From Rhododendron vialii (Eukaryota > Streptophyta > Magnoliopsida > Ericales > Ericaceae): a stretch of 64,000 nt of DNA. Within the stretch, counting starts at the first letter, position 1. Every line of letters starts with the position of its first letter. The translations under genes and the position numbers were made by a program. The DNA lies in contig NC_080567.1 in the NCBI RefSeq assembly GCF_030253575.1, positions 18,997,001-19,061,000 of the forward strand, given 5' to 3'. The notes beneath the pieces are model-generated. The model was not told the origin of the DNA, made no database searches, and worked only from the letters and a program-made list of their open reading frames with translations. Of this stretch, positions 11,649 to 21,414 are shown piece by piece.

Positions 11649-12163
11649 ATCCGCGAGTCGTGTTCGATCGTCTCTTAACATAATCTTTATTTAATTGTTG
11701 CCGAGATCACAGCGCGCGGATCATGTTCTGATTCTTCACGTCTTAATATTACCTCTGTTTGATAGCCTTTTAGATTTGAAGTACGCGGGTCATGTTCTGA
11801 CCCCTCATGACTTAGTATTATCTCTGATAATCATTAAGTTCTGAAATATGCGGGTCATGTTCTGACCCCTCGTGACTTAATATTGAAATACGTGGGTCAT
11901 TTTCTGACCCCTTGCGACTTAATACTATCTCTGTTTGATAATCATTAAGTTCTGAAATACGCGGGTCATGTTCTGACCCCTCGTGACTTAATATTGAAAT
12001 ACGCGGGTCATGTCGCGACTTAATATTATCTCTGTTTGGTAATCATTAAGTTTTGAAATACGCGGGTCATGTTCTGACCCCTCACGACTTAATAGTATCT
12101 CTGTTTGATAATCATTAAGTTTTGAAACACGCGGGTCATGTTCTGACCACTCTTGACTTAATG
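11649..12163. repeat. Minisatellite with GGGTCA-N5-TGACCC core, about 8 copies
   Basis: Degenerate tandem copies of a unit containing CGCGGGTCATGTTCTGACCC then CTCGTGACTTAAT, with or without a TGATAATCATTAAGTT spacer, so units alternate between roughly 40 and 70 bp. The core is an inverted repeat (GGGTCA / TGACCC). The array separates the end of the antisense gene from the end of integrase. Confidence 0.9.
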
Positions 12164-12463
12164 ATCATCCATCGAGCCTGAAAATGATAATTATGAGGTC
12201 GGAAGATCGTGGAGGTATCCTCTCCTCGCGACCAGGTTTTTTGTTGTAATTCACGAATTAAGCAATTAGCATGGGAGAGGAATAATCTTTGAATTTCATT
12301 GAACAAACTGATTGAAAGGACTAATAATCTGAACATACAAAGTATTCCAGAGTGGCTCGCGGGACGATACCACTTCTTCATTTGAACTCCGCCGTATCTT
12401 ACAAGAAACGAAATACAAGAAAGAAAAAAAACTCTTCAAGATAAAGCGAAAATCCCGTGATCT

Positions 12464-13402
12464 CTACGGGTAAAATCTCTTGATGTATCTCGAGTTGACC
12501 GCCCCTATGCAGAATCCATCTTCCACACGGGCTAGGTGGTAGCATCCGCTCGCGGAGGCCCTGACTACTTCATAGGGCCCTTCCCATTTTGGCATGAACT
12601 TCGGGGTTTTCAAATCTCTCATTACCGTCGTGGTCGCTTTTCAGACTAAGTCCCCAATCTTGAACACCCGCGGCACCACGCCTTTATTATAGTAGCATGC
12701 CACAGATTCCCAATACTTTTCGTGAGTAAGGGCCGCGGCGACCCTTCTTTCTTCCAAGGCCTCCAAGTCTGCTCTCATCCCTTCCACGGAATTCTCCATT
12801 GCAAGGATCATCCGTGCGGAAGGGATGCTCAGTTCTGCGGGCAAAACCGTTTTCGCTCCGTATACCAGACTGAAAGGGCTAGTGCGAGTGGATTTCATTT
12901 TCGAAATCCGATAAGCCCAAAGGGCTATGGGTAGATGATCCGCCCAAGTCCCATCGCGCTCGTCCAACAGCTTACTCAGGGTCCTTATCAAAGTCTTGTT
13001 TGTCGCCTTCTCCTGTCCGTTGCCTTGTGGGTAGTATGCACTGGAAGTGTGGTGGTCAATCACATATTCGTCAAGGAGGCTTCCCACATGGTGGTTAATG
13101 AATGGAGTTCTGTTGTCCGAGAGGATCACCTTGGGTATGCCGAACCTACAAATGATGTTTTCCTTGATGAATGTCGCCATTACTTCCCTCGTGGCCTTCT
13201 TTAGTGGAGCAGCTTCAACCCACTTGGTGCAAACCTCCGTTGCTGCCAGGATCCACCTATTCTTCCGCGAGGCTGGTCTGATTGGTCCGACCAAATCCAT
13301 GGCCCATGTGTGAAAGGGATAAGAAGTGCGGATCGAGTGCAGTTCCACGGAAGGGGCATGAACCAAGTTTCCAAACTTCTGGCACGCTTGACATCTTTGC
13401 AT
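12464..13402 (-). pseudogene. Integrase core and C-terminal region (Tat element)
   Basis: DDE-type integrase. The zinc-finger CxxC remnant (RCQACQKFGNLVH) leads the core, followed by the three catalytic acidic positions in WAMDLVGPI, ILSDNRTPFIN and QGNGQEKATN. The C-terminal part (PKFMPKWEGPYEV..NSRYIKRFYP) extends to a TAG at 12464-12466 but is cut by a TGA near 12639 after KIGDLV, probably from a TGG. It reads on the minus strand in element order after RNase H. Not functional as it stands. Confidence 0.9.
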
Positions 13403-14196
13403 GTGTCATTTCGAGTCGCCCTCCATGGTAGACCAAAAATATCCCAAATGAATCAACTATTCATAGAGTTTCCTCCATCCTTGATCCTCCATTCCGTGGG
13501 TTTGTCTTAGAACCTCATCTGTTTCTTCTTTGTTTACACACCTCTGAGGTATTCCATCGAGTGTCCGTCTGAATAGGATTCCCTTTTCCAAGAAAAAACG
13601 TCGTGCTCCACGGATGACCCTCGCGGATTTAGCCCACTCAATGGGCAGGGATCCTTCTCGAAGATAATCAATATAAACCTGCCGCCAATCTGCTTCTTGA
13701 TCACTAGTGGCCACCATCAGACATTCCGGATTGGCCGCATACAAGGAACACCACGTGCAGTTCTTTATGATTAAGTCTGCGTCTTTCTTCATGCTAGGCC
13801 AGTAGTAACCTTGTCTCTGAATCCTTCGGTATAGGGCTATCTCGTTGTTCGCATAGTTGTCATCGTGAATCTGATTCAGAACTTCTTCCGCCTCCTTTGA
13901 ATCGACGCACCGCGCGAGCCATCCTTTGTGGAGCGCGGTGATACAATTCTCTGCGCAAGATTGTAAAGCACGAAAGCTCTGTGGTGGTCAAGTGCCCTAC
14001 ACCAGTGGCTAGCTGTATCTTGATGTCCCCAACCAATCTTCTGTTGGCTTAGAAAAGTCTTCCAGGGGGACGGTTCGAACACCTTTAAAATTTCTATACA
14101 AGCATTCTCTTCTTCAAACTCCGTTCTTGCCGCCAGCGTCATGAGGGCGTCTGGAAAATGATTTTCTAATCTGGGTCTATGAGTGACGCTGACGCT
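13403..14196 (-). pseudogene. Linker between second RNase H and integrase (Tat pol)
   Basis: Broken pol segment. The piece 13457-13792 contains DWRQVYIDYLREGSLP and RRFFLEKGILFRRTLDG, the block that precedes the integrase zinc finger in Tat polyproteins. The piece at about 13876-14180 starts in a PDALMTLAARTEFEEE block that normally follows the second RNase H. Frame changes separate the pieces. Confidence 0.75.
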
Positions 14197-14607
14197 TCAG
14201 AAGAATTTCATCAGTTTTTGGACCGTCGTTCGGTACGGTGCCAAAGTTGGCTCATTCAACGCGTAAACCCCTTCTGTTTGTAGGATTACTAACTTTGAAT
14301 CTCCCACTATTCTTAGGCATTTGATTCCTCTTTCTTTCGCTACTACTAGACCCAAAATCAACGCCTCGTATTCTGTCTCGTTGTTAGAGCAAGGGAAGCT
14401 CAACTTGTAGGCCAGATGGATTTTCTCCCCTTCTTCACTCTGCAACACTATTCCCGCGCCTCCTGATCCACTTCCCGCGGCCCCATCGAAGCTGAGGGTC
14501 CAGTGCGGATCATTTGTGCTGGCCGCGAGAGCTTCGAAACCATCTCCAGGTAAAGATTTTTCCAGTGGTTCGCCTTGGCCGCTTGGAAACTGAGCCAATA
14601 GGTCCAC
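14197..14607 (-). pseudogene. Archaeal-type second RNase H (aRNH) of the Tat pol
   Basis: Contains WTLSFDGAAGSGSGGAGIVL, NNETEYEALILGL and LRIVGDSKLV, which carry the acidic D, E and D of an RNase H fold. This domain is additional to the RNase H that follows RT, and that duplication is a known mark of Tat-lineage elements. It is followed in frame by a LMKFF block and a stop. Confidence 0.85.
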
Positions 14608-15839
14608 TAGGGCTTAGCACTTGATTGCTTTTGGTGTGACACATGAGATGTCGAACTCTGCGAGTGCCAATAACCACCGGGTGACCCAACTTGTGAGTGC
14701 GGATCGGGATAGAAGATACCTTACAAGGTCGCACTTTGTGATTATCTGTATAGGGAAAGATAAGAAGTAATGTCGGAGTTTCTGTGCAGTGAAAATAAGG
14801 GCTAAACAGTGCCGCTCAATGGCCGAGTATCGTTCTTCCGCTCCATAGACTTTCCTACTAATGTAGTAGACTAGGCGCTCCGTCCCATCTCCTTCTTATA
14901 CCAAAAGGGCCCCAATGGATCTCGTGGTGGAGGTTAGGTAGAGTATCAATGGTTTTTCCGCGATCGGAGCCACCATTTTTTGAAGGGATGTCAGAGCTGT
15001 TTTTATCCGCTTGAAGGCTTGTTGGTGCTCCCATTTCCATTCAAATTTCGCACTGCCCTTTAATAGGTCCGTGAAGGGTGCCGCTATTTCCGCCAATGCG
15101 GGAATAAAACGTCGCAGGTACGAAACCTTCCCAGGAATCGTTTGAGCATCTTTTGGGAGTGCGGCGGACCCATTTCCGTGATGGACTTGATCTTAGCTTC
15201 ATCTGCATCAATGCCATGGTGATGCACGAGAAAGTCTAAGAATTTTCCGGCGATGACACCAAATGCGCATTTAAGGGGGTTCATTTTGAGGTTGAACTTT
15301 CTGCACCTAGCAAACACAGTGGCTAGATCCGCGAGGTGGTCCTCTTGCTCCTTTAACTTTACGACAAAGTCATCCACGTAATCCTCTATTATCTTATGCA
15401 TCAAATCATGAAAAATTGATGTCATGATCCGCTGATACGTTGGCCCCGCGTTTTTTAGTACGAAGGGCATCACAACGTAGTAGAAGTTTCCCAGCGGGGT
15501 CCGGAAGGCAGTCTTCTCCGCGTCTTCTGGGGCCATCTTGATTTGGTTGTACCCGCTAAACCCATCCATGGAAGAGAATATCTGGTGTCCGGATGTGGCG
15601 TCCACTAATGTATCAATGTGTGGGAGCAGAAATTCATCTTTTGGGCATGCCTTGTTAAGGTCGCGGAAATCAACACATACCCTAATTTGACCATTTTTCT
15701 TCTTAGCAGGGACGATGTTTACTAACCATTCAAGGTATTGGATGGGGCAATTGAAACCCACCTTTCGCAACTTTTCGACTTCTTCCTTAATCTGTCCCTC
15801 CAAATCTGGGTGGTATCTCCGCTGGGACTGCTTCGCTGG
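14608..15839 (-). pseudogene. Reverse transcriptase and first RNase H (Tat pol), main part
   Basis: RT motifs visible are RVCVDFRDLNKACPKDEF, MDGFSGYNQIKM, EKTAFRTPLGNFYYVVMPF and the active site IIEDYVDDFVV (YVDD). Then come the connection (FAEIAAPFTDLLKG region near 15060-15096) and a degraded RNase H (YYISRKVYGAEERYSAIE.. near 14810-14880, SFDIS-like block near 14650). There is a frame change near 15090 and a stop near 14612. The N-terminal part of RT lies to the right of a solo LTR inserted at 15840. Confidence 0.88.
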
Positions 15840-16616
15840 TGTAAGGGGAAACAATCCGCTTATTATTCTTTCAACATCTCCTGAGATCAACGTGCATGCC
15901 TTCTTGCTGGAACCCTAGTTTGTCGTCGGAACCCTAATCTACAAAACAGACAAGGGGTGAGTGCACCTTTGCCTCTCGTGGCAAAGGCCCTCCGATGCTT
16001 AAGTTAGTATCACGTACTAGCAGAGAAACCCTAATTATCAGTAGGAAATATTGAATAATGCAACGTATTGCGTACCTTTTTCCTTTAGGTTTACCTCATA
16101 TTTATAGATTTGCGTATGCTTGCTGCCTAAGCATCCCTGTAGCCCTAGGATTCCTATCTCGTATAGGAAACCCTGGATATCAAGGATTCTCGTTTTCCTT
16201 ATCAATTCATTATAAAAGAGTCCTTTCAGGATTCTTTTCCATTAAAAGCTGAACATTCCATTCTCGTTGGGTATCTTTCTCAGATCCTATATTCTTAGGA
16301 TCTCATCCATGACTATTCTGGAATTTTTCTGAGTACTTCCTCTGCTCTTGCTCTTGATTGGAGCTTTTTCCTTATTTGGCTGTATCGTAGCCGAACAGTC
16401 TGCCTGGACCAGCTACTTCACATGTAACTTGTTCCAATGTAATCGGAATGTCTCTATCTGCCGAACAGTTAGTTTACACCAATGACTTCTCATGTTATTG
16501 GCCTTTATCGCCATTCAACGCACTGATCGGCGATAAGTCCTGTCCAATCTTTCACGTGTTCTTATATATCACGTGTTCGGCAACTAGATGTATCTGTTCG
16601 GGAATACCTCCCTACA
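15840..16616 (-). mobile_element. Solo LTR nested in the reverse transcriptase
   Basis: A 777 bp insert beginning TGTAAGGGG and ending CTCCCTACA on the + strand, flanked by the perfect duplication GCTGG (15835-15839 and 16617-16621). The RT frame is in phase on both sides. On the minus strand a TATA box (ATCTATAAATATGAGG) lies at about 16093-16108 with a leader-like region after it, so the LTR probably reads minus. No internal domain is present. Confidence 0.9.
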
Positions 16617-16621
16617 GCTGG

Positions 16622-17242
16622 TTTAGAGTTGGGGAAGACATCCAAATGGTGCACAACTAGCTCCGGGTCTAAGCCTAACATTTCCTCATAGTGCCATGCA
16701 AAGACATCAGAATTGTTACGCAGGATTGTAATCAGCTTCTCGTGGAATTCTTTACTCAGCTCTTTACTTATAAACACTAGTCTCCGTTGGCCCACTCCAC
16801 TGTTTAGGTCAATTTCTTCCAGCGCTTCTTACTGCGGCTTGGGCTGGTCTTGCATGCACTCCGGAGCGGGCTTTGGCTTTTGGACTACTTCGTCCTCTTC
16901 CGCAGTACACGTTCCGCCGGGGCCAGCGGTTTCTCGATCGGCTGCTGCCTCGATGGACCGTCATAAGTGGTAAACCGTTTTGCCCCCCTCCTTCGTCTTA
17001 GTTATCTTTCTGGGGCTAGAGACTCTGCCGCGGATGGTTCTCTTGCTCGACTTTCCAGCTTATCATCCCTTATATCTTCCACTTTGGAATTTTTACGCCG
17101 CGCGGCTTGGCAATGATTGCCTGAGACACTTCGTTTAGCTCCGAAAAGTAAACCGCGTCTGAAAGGTGCACCTCGTTAGTATCAAACGGTTTTTTGAGGC
17201 GCGGATTGTGATCTTCTTGCCTGCCCATATTCCTTTCAAGCA
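16622..17242 (-). pseudogene. N-terminal RT segment and protease-RT linker (Tat pol)
   Basis: The 16622-16795 part reads VFISKELSKEFHEKLITILR and NNSDVFAWHYEEMLGLDPEL then HHLDVFPNSKP, the block that precedes the RT fingers in Tat elements. The rest, up to the protease, is rich in Pro and charged residues with no clear domain and with stops. Confidence 0.75.
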
Positions 17243-17962
17243 CTAATGATAGCTTAACGGTACGACAACGTACTTATGCATCCAACTCCGTCCAAGGATG
17301 ATGTGGTAATTTGGGTCAGCATTGATAAGATGGAATTTAGTAGCGGAGCGAATTGCTCCCACCTCTAAATCCACCACAACATATCCCAGAGACTGCTTTC
17401 TATCTTCTCCAAATCCCGTGAAAGTGATTGGGGACTCCACTATCCGATTCCCCGGGATCCCCAATCGCCTGAACGTCGAAAGGAGCATGAGATTTATGGA
17501 GGCCTCACCATCTAGAAAAGTTCTCTTCAATTCTATCCCGTTGACATGGGACGTAATGTACAGTGAACGGTTATGCGGGTATGGTACTCTTCGATCTCCA
17601 TTTGAGAAGGTAACAGAATTGGATTCGTCGCGGATCGTCCGCGGGATAGACCCATCCGCGGACATGCACGATTCTTGGTGGACCTCTGCGATGTTGGTAA
17701 TTGCTTTGGTTATCTCCAATCTCGCGGCCGGGGTAAAGCCAAAACCATCAAAAAATGCTGAGAATTTCATGTTGTTTTGCAATGTTTTAGTTGAGCTGTT
17801 GGGGTCTAGTGTAACTATGGGAGTCGTGTCACCTTCAAATTCTTCAATGATCTCATGGCAGAAGACCATACAAGCCCACCCTTCCTCGTCTTCTTCTTCC
17901 TGATAGTAGTGGGCATCCATTTCATCTTCGTTCTTGTACATGAACGGGTAACATTCCACCAT
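17243..17962 (-). pseudogene. Retropepsin-like aspartic protease (Tat pol)
   Basis: A 239-codon segment. The catalytic region reads LKRTFLDGEASINLMLLSTFRRLG, in the place of the usual D-G-G/T-A/S-S loop, and the distal conserved block is YHIILGRSWMHKY. The protein would process Gag-Pol. The reading frame overlaps the end of gag by about 40 bp in a different frame, so a frameshift would be needed to continue from gag. Confidence 0.85.
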
Positions 17963-19520
17963 GTTGACTTCTCCATTGTGGTTTGCGTGGCCGGTAAGGT
18001 TCCATGCGGATGTCGCGTTGCCCTATCCGTAGCTCATTGGCATTTTGTTTTCTCTTGAACAGTCGCTTGAGGGACCAGCAGTCACTAGTTGGGTGTTTGG
18101 TATGCCTATGGTACATGCAATACCGCGGATGCTCACGATCTTTTTGCGTCGACTTGTACTCCACTGGAGGAAGTTCCAACTCGCCATCCGCCACCCAGGC
18201 ATTTACCAGGGCGCGTACTTCGTCCATGCTGCTTGGGTAATCTGGGGCTAGGCCGGGCTCGCGATCCCTCCGCTTTCTTCCACTACCGGCCTGTTGTCCT
18301 CGTGGCACGTCCGCGATAGCCACTGCAGCGACCGCGGACTTGCCCTTCCAGCTTTCCTTCCTAGCCGGCTTGACCACGTGGCGGATGTTATACGCAGACT
18401 CCAATAGAGCGGAGAAAGTTCCCAACTTCAAATTTACAAGTAGCATCTTGAACTCATCCATCATTCCACCAATACAGATTTCAACAAGCTGAATTTCCTT
18501 GACTGACTTAGTGCAGTCGACCGCGCGGTCTTGAAATCGTTTAATGTAATCAACTACATCTTCTCCGCTTGTTTGAACTTCCTTCATCACACTGATTACG
18601 ATTACCTTCTCGCGAACTTGGAAGAATTTAGCGTAAAAGCTATTCACCATTTCTTCCCAAGTGGTTATCGAATAGGGTTCCAAGTTGATGTACCATGTGT
18701 ACGCACGAGAAGTAAGAGATTTCGAGAATTTGCAGAGGCGCAGGTTGGAGTCCAAGGCGTGGACCTCGAGGGACTCAATGAAACGAACCACGTGCTCTTG
18801 TGCGCTGCCCTCATTGCCATCAAATTTTACAAACTTCGGTGGATTGTACCCTTCCGGATAGGGCGATGATAGGACTGTGACAAGGTACGGGGGGCGGATG
18901 TCTGGGCTTGGAAGGGAAAGCAAAATCGTCTTCGCATTTTCCTTGGTAAAAAGGGCCTGCACGTCTGCCAAGGTGATGAACTGCTCTGTAGGAGGGGTAC
19001 TGGCTTCGGCAACGGTTGGCTTTCTTTGGTTTGCTTCACTTACTTTCTGATGGGTCAACAAGGCCTGCACTTCTACCATTGTAATGTAAGGACCCATAGA
19101 AAGTGTGCTAGTTCCGTCAGCAGCGGGTTCTTTTCCGCGGGCCCCGGTGGGGTTTCCTACTATTCCCCCTACCAGAACTCCGCGCAGTGGATGTGGGGAG
19201 GACAAAGGGATCTGAGGTTGTGCCGTCTGACTGTTGCTGCCCCCAGCATGGATCTACGAGGGCTCGTCTCCTTGGCTGGTTGCGACTCTCAGGAGGGCTG
19301 TCGAGATGAGTTCCGTAAGACCTTTAAAGACCGTGAACAGCTGCTTCTGCGTCTCAAGGAACTGGCGTTGCCCGTCCTGGAGGGCCCGCAGTGTTCGTGC
19401 AGTCGCACCCGCACTGTTGGTCTCTCCGACTTCTTTGAGGGTTAGTATGGCGTTATCCGGTGCAATCATTGCTCTTCGACGCAATGGTTTGACGTACTCC
19501 TTAGAGCGAGTGCTAACCAT
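17922..19520 (-). pseudogene. gag (capsid/nucleocapsid) of the Tat element, one in-frame stop
   Basis: Starts MVSTRSKEYVKPLRRR at 19520 and continues in one frame to 17922, interrupted by a single TAG at about 19253-19255. The capsid-type retrotransposon gag region (SSPYPEGYNPPKFVKFDGNE..LTSRAYTWYINL..FQVREK..) is clear. A Tat-style zinc-knuckle-like YCMYHRHTKHPTSDCWSLK lies near the C-terminus. The N-terminal part contains a duplicated motif (ITMVEVQALLT and ITLADVQALFT). About 530 codons, a usual length for this lineage. Confidence 0.9.
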
Positions 19521-19536
19521 AAACCAAAAGACACCT

Positions 19537-19553
19537 TCCCAGCAGAGTCGCCT
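19537..19553 (-). other. Primer binding site of the Tat element
   Basis: Immediately inside the 5' LTR the minus strand reads GGCGACTCTGCTGGGAA after a 3 nt spacer. This resembles the GGCGACTC..GCTGGG sites of Tat/Ogre-type elements. I believe that class is attributed to an arginine tRNA, but I cannot confirm the tRNA here. Confidence 0.65.
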
Positions 19554-19556
19554 AAA

Positions 19557-20460
19557 TGTAGGAGGAGGGTTCTGCGTGGGATCGCTTACGTGTGAATGTC
19601 TGTGAGCTGGAGAGGTGCAATTGGTTGATGATTAGTGGAGGGAAGAGGAAAGAAATCTTGTGGGATGAGGGAAAGAGCATAAAGTACAGACGAGATAGAG
19701 GCAGCGTGTCTCTTTCGTTCTCCTTGGGGTATTCGGCCTTTTCCGGGGTTGAGCAAGTGAGGTCACTCCTTTTCTCTGAAGAAGAATGTTCTCCTTCCTC
19801 ATATTCAGTGCTTACGTACTCTCTCCCAGAAAAAGATCCTCTCCCATCATTGGGAATGTCAAGGGTATTTATAAGGCACCTGGGCCTAGGTCAGGCCCAG
19901 GACGGCGCTCCTATTAAATCCTGACATGTGTCCCTTCTGTACCTCCTAGCCTTGGGGAGACTTGCTATTTCCGCGGGCATTTGTCCGCGGGGCAGCTCGT
20001 AACCCCGTGACGACACCTCAATCCCAAGCCACCAAGCCACAAGAAATTCTCTTATTCTCGCTGGAGCGAGGTCGTGACCCGCGGCGATCGTATTTTCTTC
20101 GCAGAGTCCCTCCCGGACCCTGCCTCTGGGTTAGGACGGGACTCCGGGAACTCTTTAATATCATCTTTTGTAGTCACACGCTCCCCCTCTGATAGGATTA
20201 TTTCAGGATGTGTCTCATAATTCCGCGGTAACATTGGGGCTCCGCGGTAGCTTCCCGCGAACGACTTCCGCGGGGACTAATATCCTTGTCGCGTGTTCAC
20301 GTGCTTTCTTCTCATTGGGTGGTCAACTATCCTTCGTTGGGTAAAGATCTGACCGAGGCTACTTTTCTCCGCGGGTCCCGCTACCACGTGTCTGTAAACA
20401 ATTGGAAGGTTAAATAGTCTTCCTTGATAATAAGTTTGACGATTTTTGACCGTACCTACA
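19557..20460 (-). repeat. 5' LTR of the Tat element
   Basis: 904 bp, TGTA..TACA, followed by the TTGGG target duplication at 20461-20465. It is intact, unlike its partner. It ends next to the primer binding site, which fixes the element's orientation as minus. Confidence 0.95.
19865..19876 (-). promoter_or_regulatory. TATA box in the 5' LTR
   Basis: The minus strand reads CCTTATAAATACCC here; the partner LTR has CCTATAAATACCCC at the same place. It would start transcription toward gag. Confidence 0.6.
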
Positions 20461-20465
20461 TTGGG

Positions 20466-21298
20466 TAATTGCTCTAGGTATGAAATGGAGAACAAATAAT
20501 TTCTCATACATGAAAACAGAAAGCTAAATGACTAAGATACCCTTCTCCCACTGAACCGAATTCCCCCATTCTTGTTCTTCCTCTCAACTCTCTCTCTCTC
20601 TCTCTCTCTCTCTAAAGATCTATTTTGCATCGATTCTCAAACTTTCTCCCTTTCTCCAATTCTTTTTCAAGATTTCTCTTCTACACATGCATATATCCGT
20701 ATTTGCTTAGGAGTATTTGAGATTATCCCCATCTCCAGACAAATTTAGCCAAAAAAAAAGAAAGGAATCCTAGATATTGTTCATCCCCGATCTGAAATTT
20801 CTAAAGAAAAGTCTTCGACGAATTTGGTCTCTACGAAGAACGTTAGTTTTCCCCTCTTATTTGAAGTTTTAATCTCAGATCGGTTTGGGTTTTGAAGTTT
20901 TCTCCTCTTTCATTGTGCATTTTGAATTTGTTCTCTACTGGGTCTGGGTCTGACTCATCTCTCTCGTTGTGGGTTTGGATTTTCAGACGGTGGGTTTTGA
21001 ATCTTTTTATGCACCTTGAAACTTTTCATTCAGGGACTGAGTTGCCCCATGTATAAGTTAGTATAACTTAAGTTATCCCTGTATGAACCTAAATTGTTCC
21101 GTATATGAATTTAAATTGTCTCGTGTATGAATCTAAGTTGCCTTCTAAATTCCAGACAAGAGAGATATTTTTGTCTTCAATACCATGTATTGAGAATTAT
21201 TCTTTTCCTTTCCACTATGGCACAATTCCGAAAAAGTACTCCATGCCCCAAGGGCCACTGAATTTCCCCAAATCTATTCGGGTCTTACCCGACTGGTC
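20466..21298. other. Intergenic and promoter region of the KH gene, with (CT)n at 20588-20613
   Basis: No gene. It continues the sequence interrupted by the retroelement at 3238. It contains a CT microsatellite and pyrimidine-rich stretches, and ends in the KH gene core promoter. Confidence 0.6.
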
Positions 21299-21305
21299 TA
21301 TAAAA
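21299..21305 (+). promoter_or_regulatory. TATA box of the KH-domain gene
   Basis: TATAAAA, 110 bp before the ATG at 21415, with a short CT-rich leader between (CTCTCTCTCTC at about 21366-21377). Confidence 0.6.
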
Positions 21306-21414
21306 GTCATCGCTGTCGCTTCCCATCCTCAAGCTTCTCTTATCTAGGGTTTTAACAACCCCCACCTCTCTCTCTCTCGATCCACGCGAATCTCCCAGCG
21401 TAAAACCTACTACC

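Larger units (their letters stand above)
3239..20460 (-). mobile_element. Ty3/gypsy LTR retrotransposon, Tat lineage, degenerate, with antisense PMD gene
   Basis: A complete but inactive retroelement on the minus strand. It is flanked by the 5 bp duplication TTGGG at 3234-3238 and 20461-20465, and both LTRs begin TGTA and end TACA. In element order it has a 5' LTR (19557-20460), primer binding site, gag, protease, RT, RNase H, a second archaeal-type RNase H, integrase, a minisatellite, an antisense gene, a polypurine tract and a 3' LTR (3239-5247). The second RNase H and the extra gene after integrase are known marks of the Tat lineage. The two LTRs differ at roughly 7-8% of sites by eye, mostly C/T and G/A changes, so the insertion is not recent. 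All pol domains contain stops or frame changes. Three solo LTRs and one MITE sit inside it. Confidence 0.93.

Noticed and set aside
11649..12163. Regular repeats considered as a CRISPR-like array
   Set aside because: Units are degenerate, spacers repeat too, and the context is a plant retroelement.
17322..17903. 193-codon plus-strand ORF
   Set aside because: Shadow of the protease/gag region read on the opposite strand.
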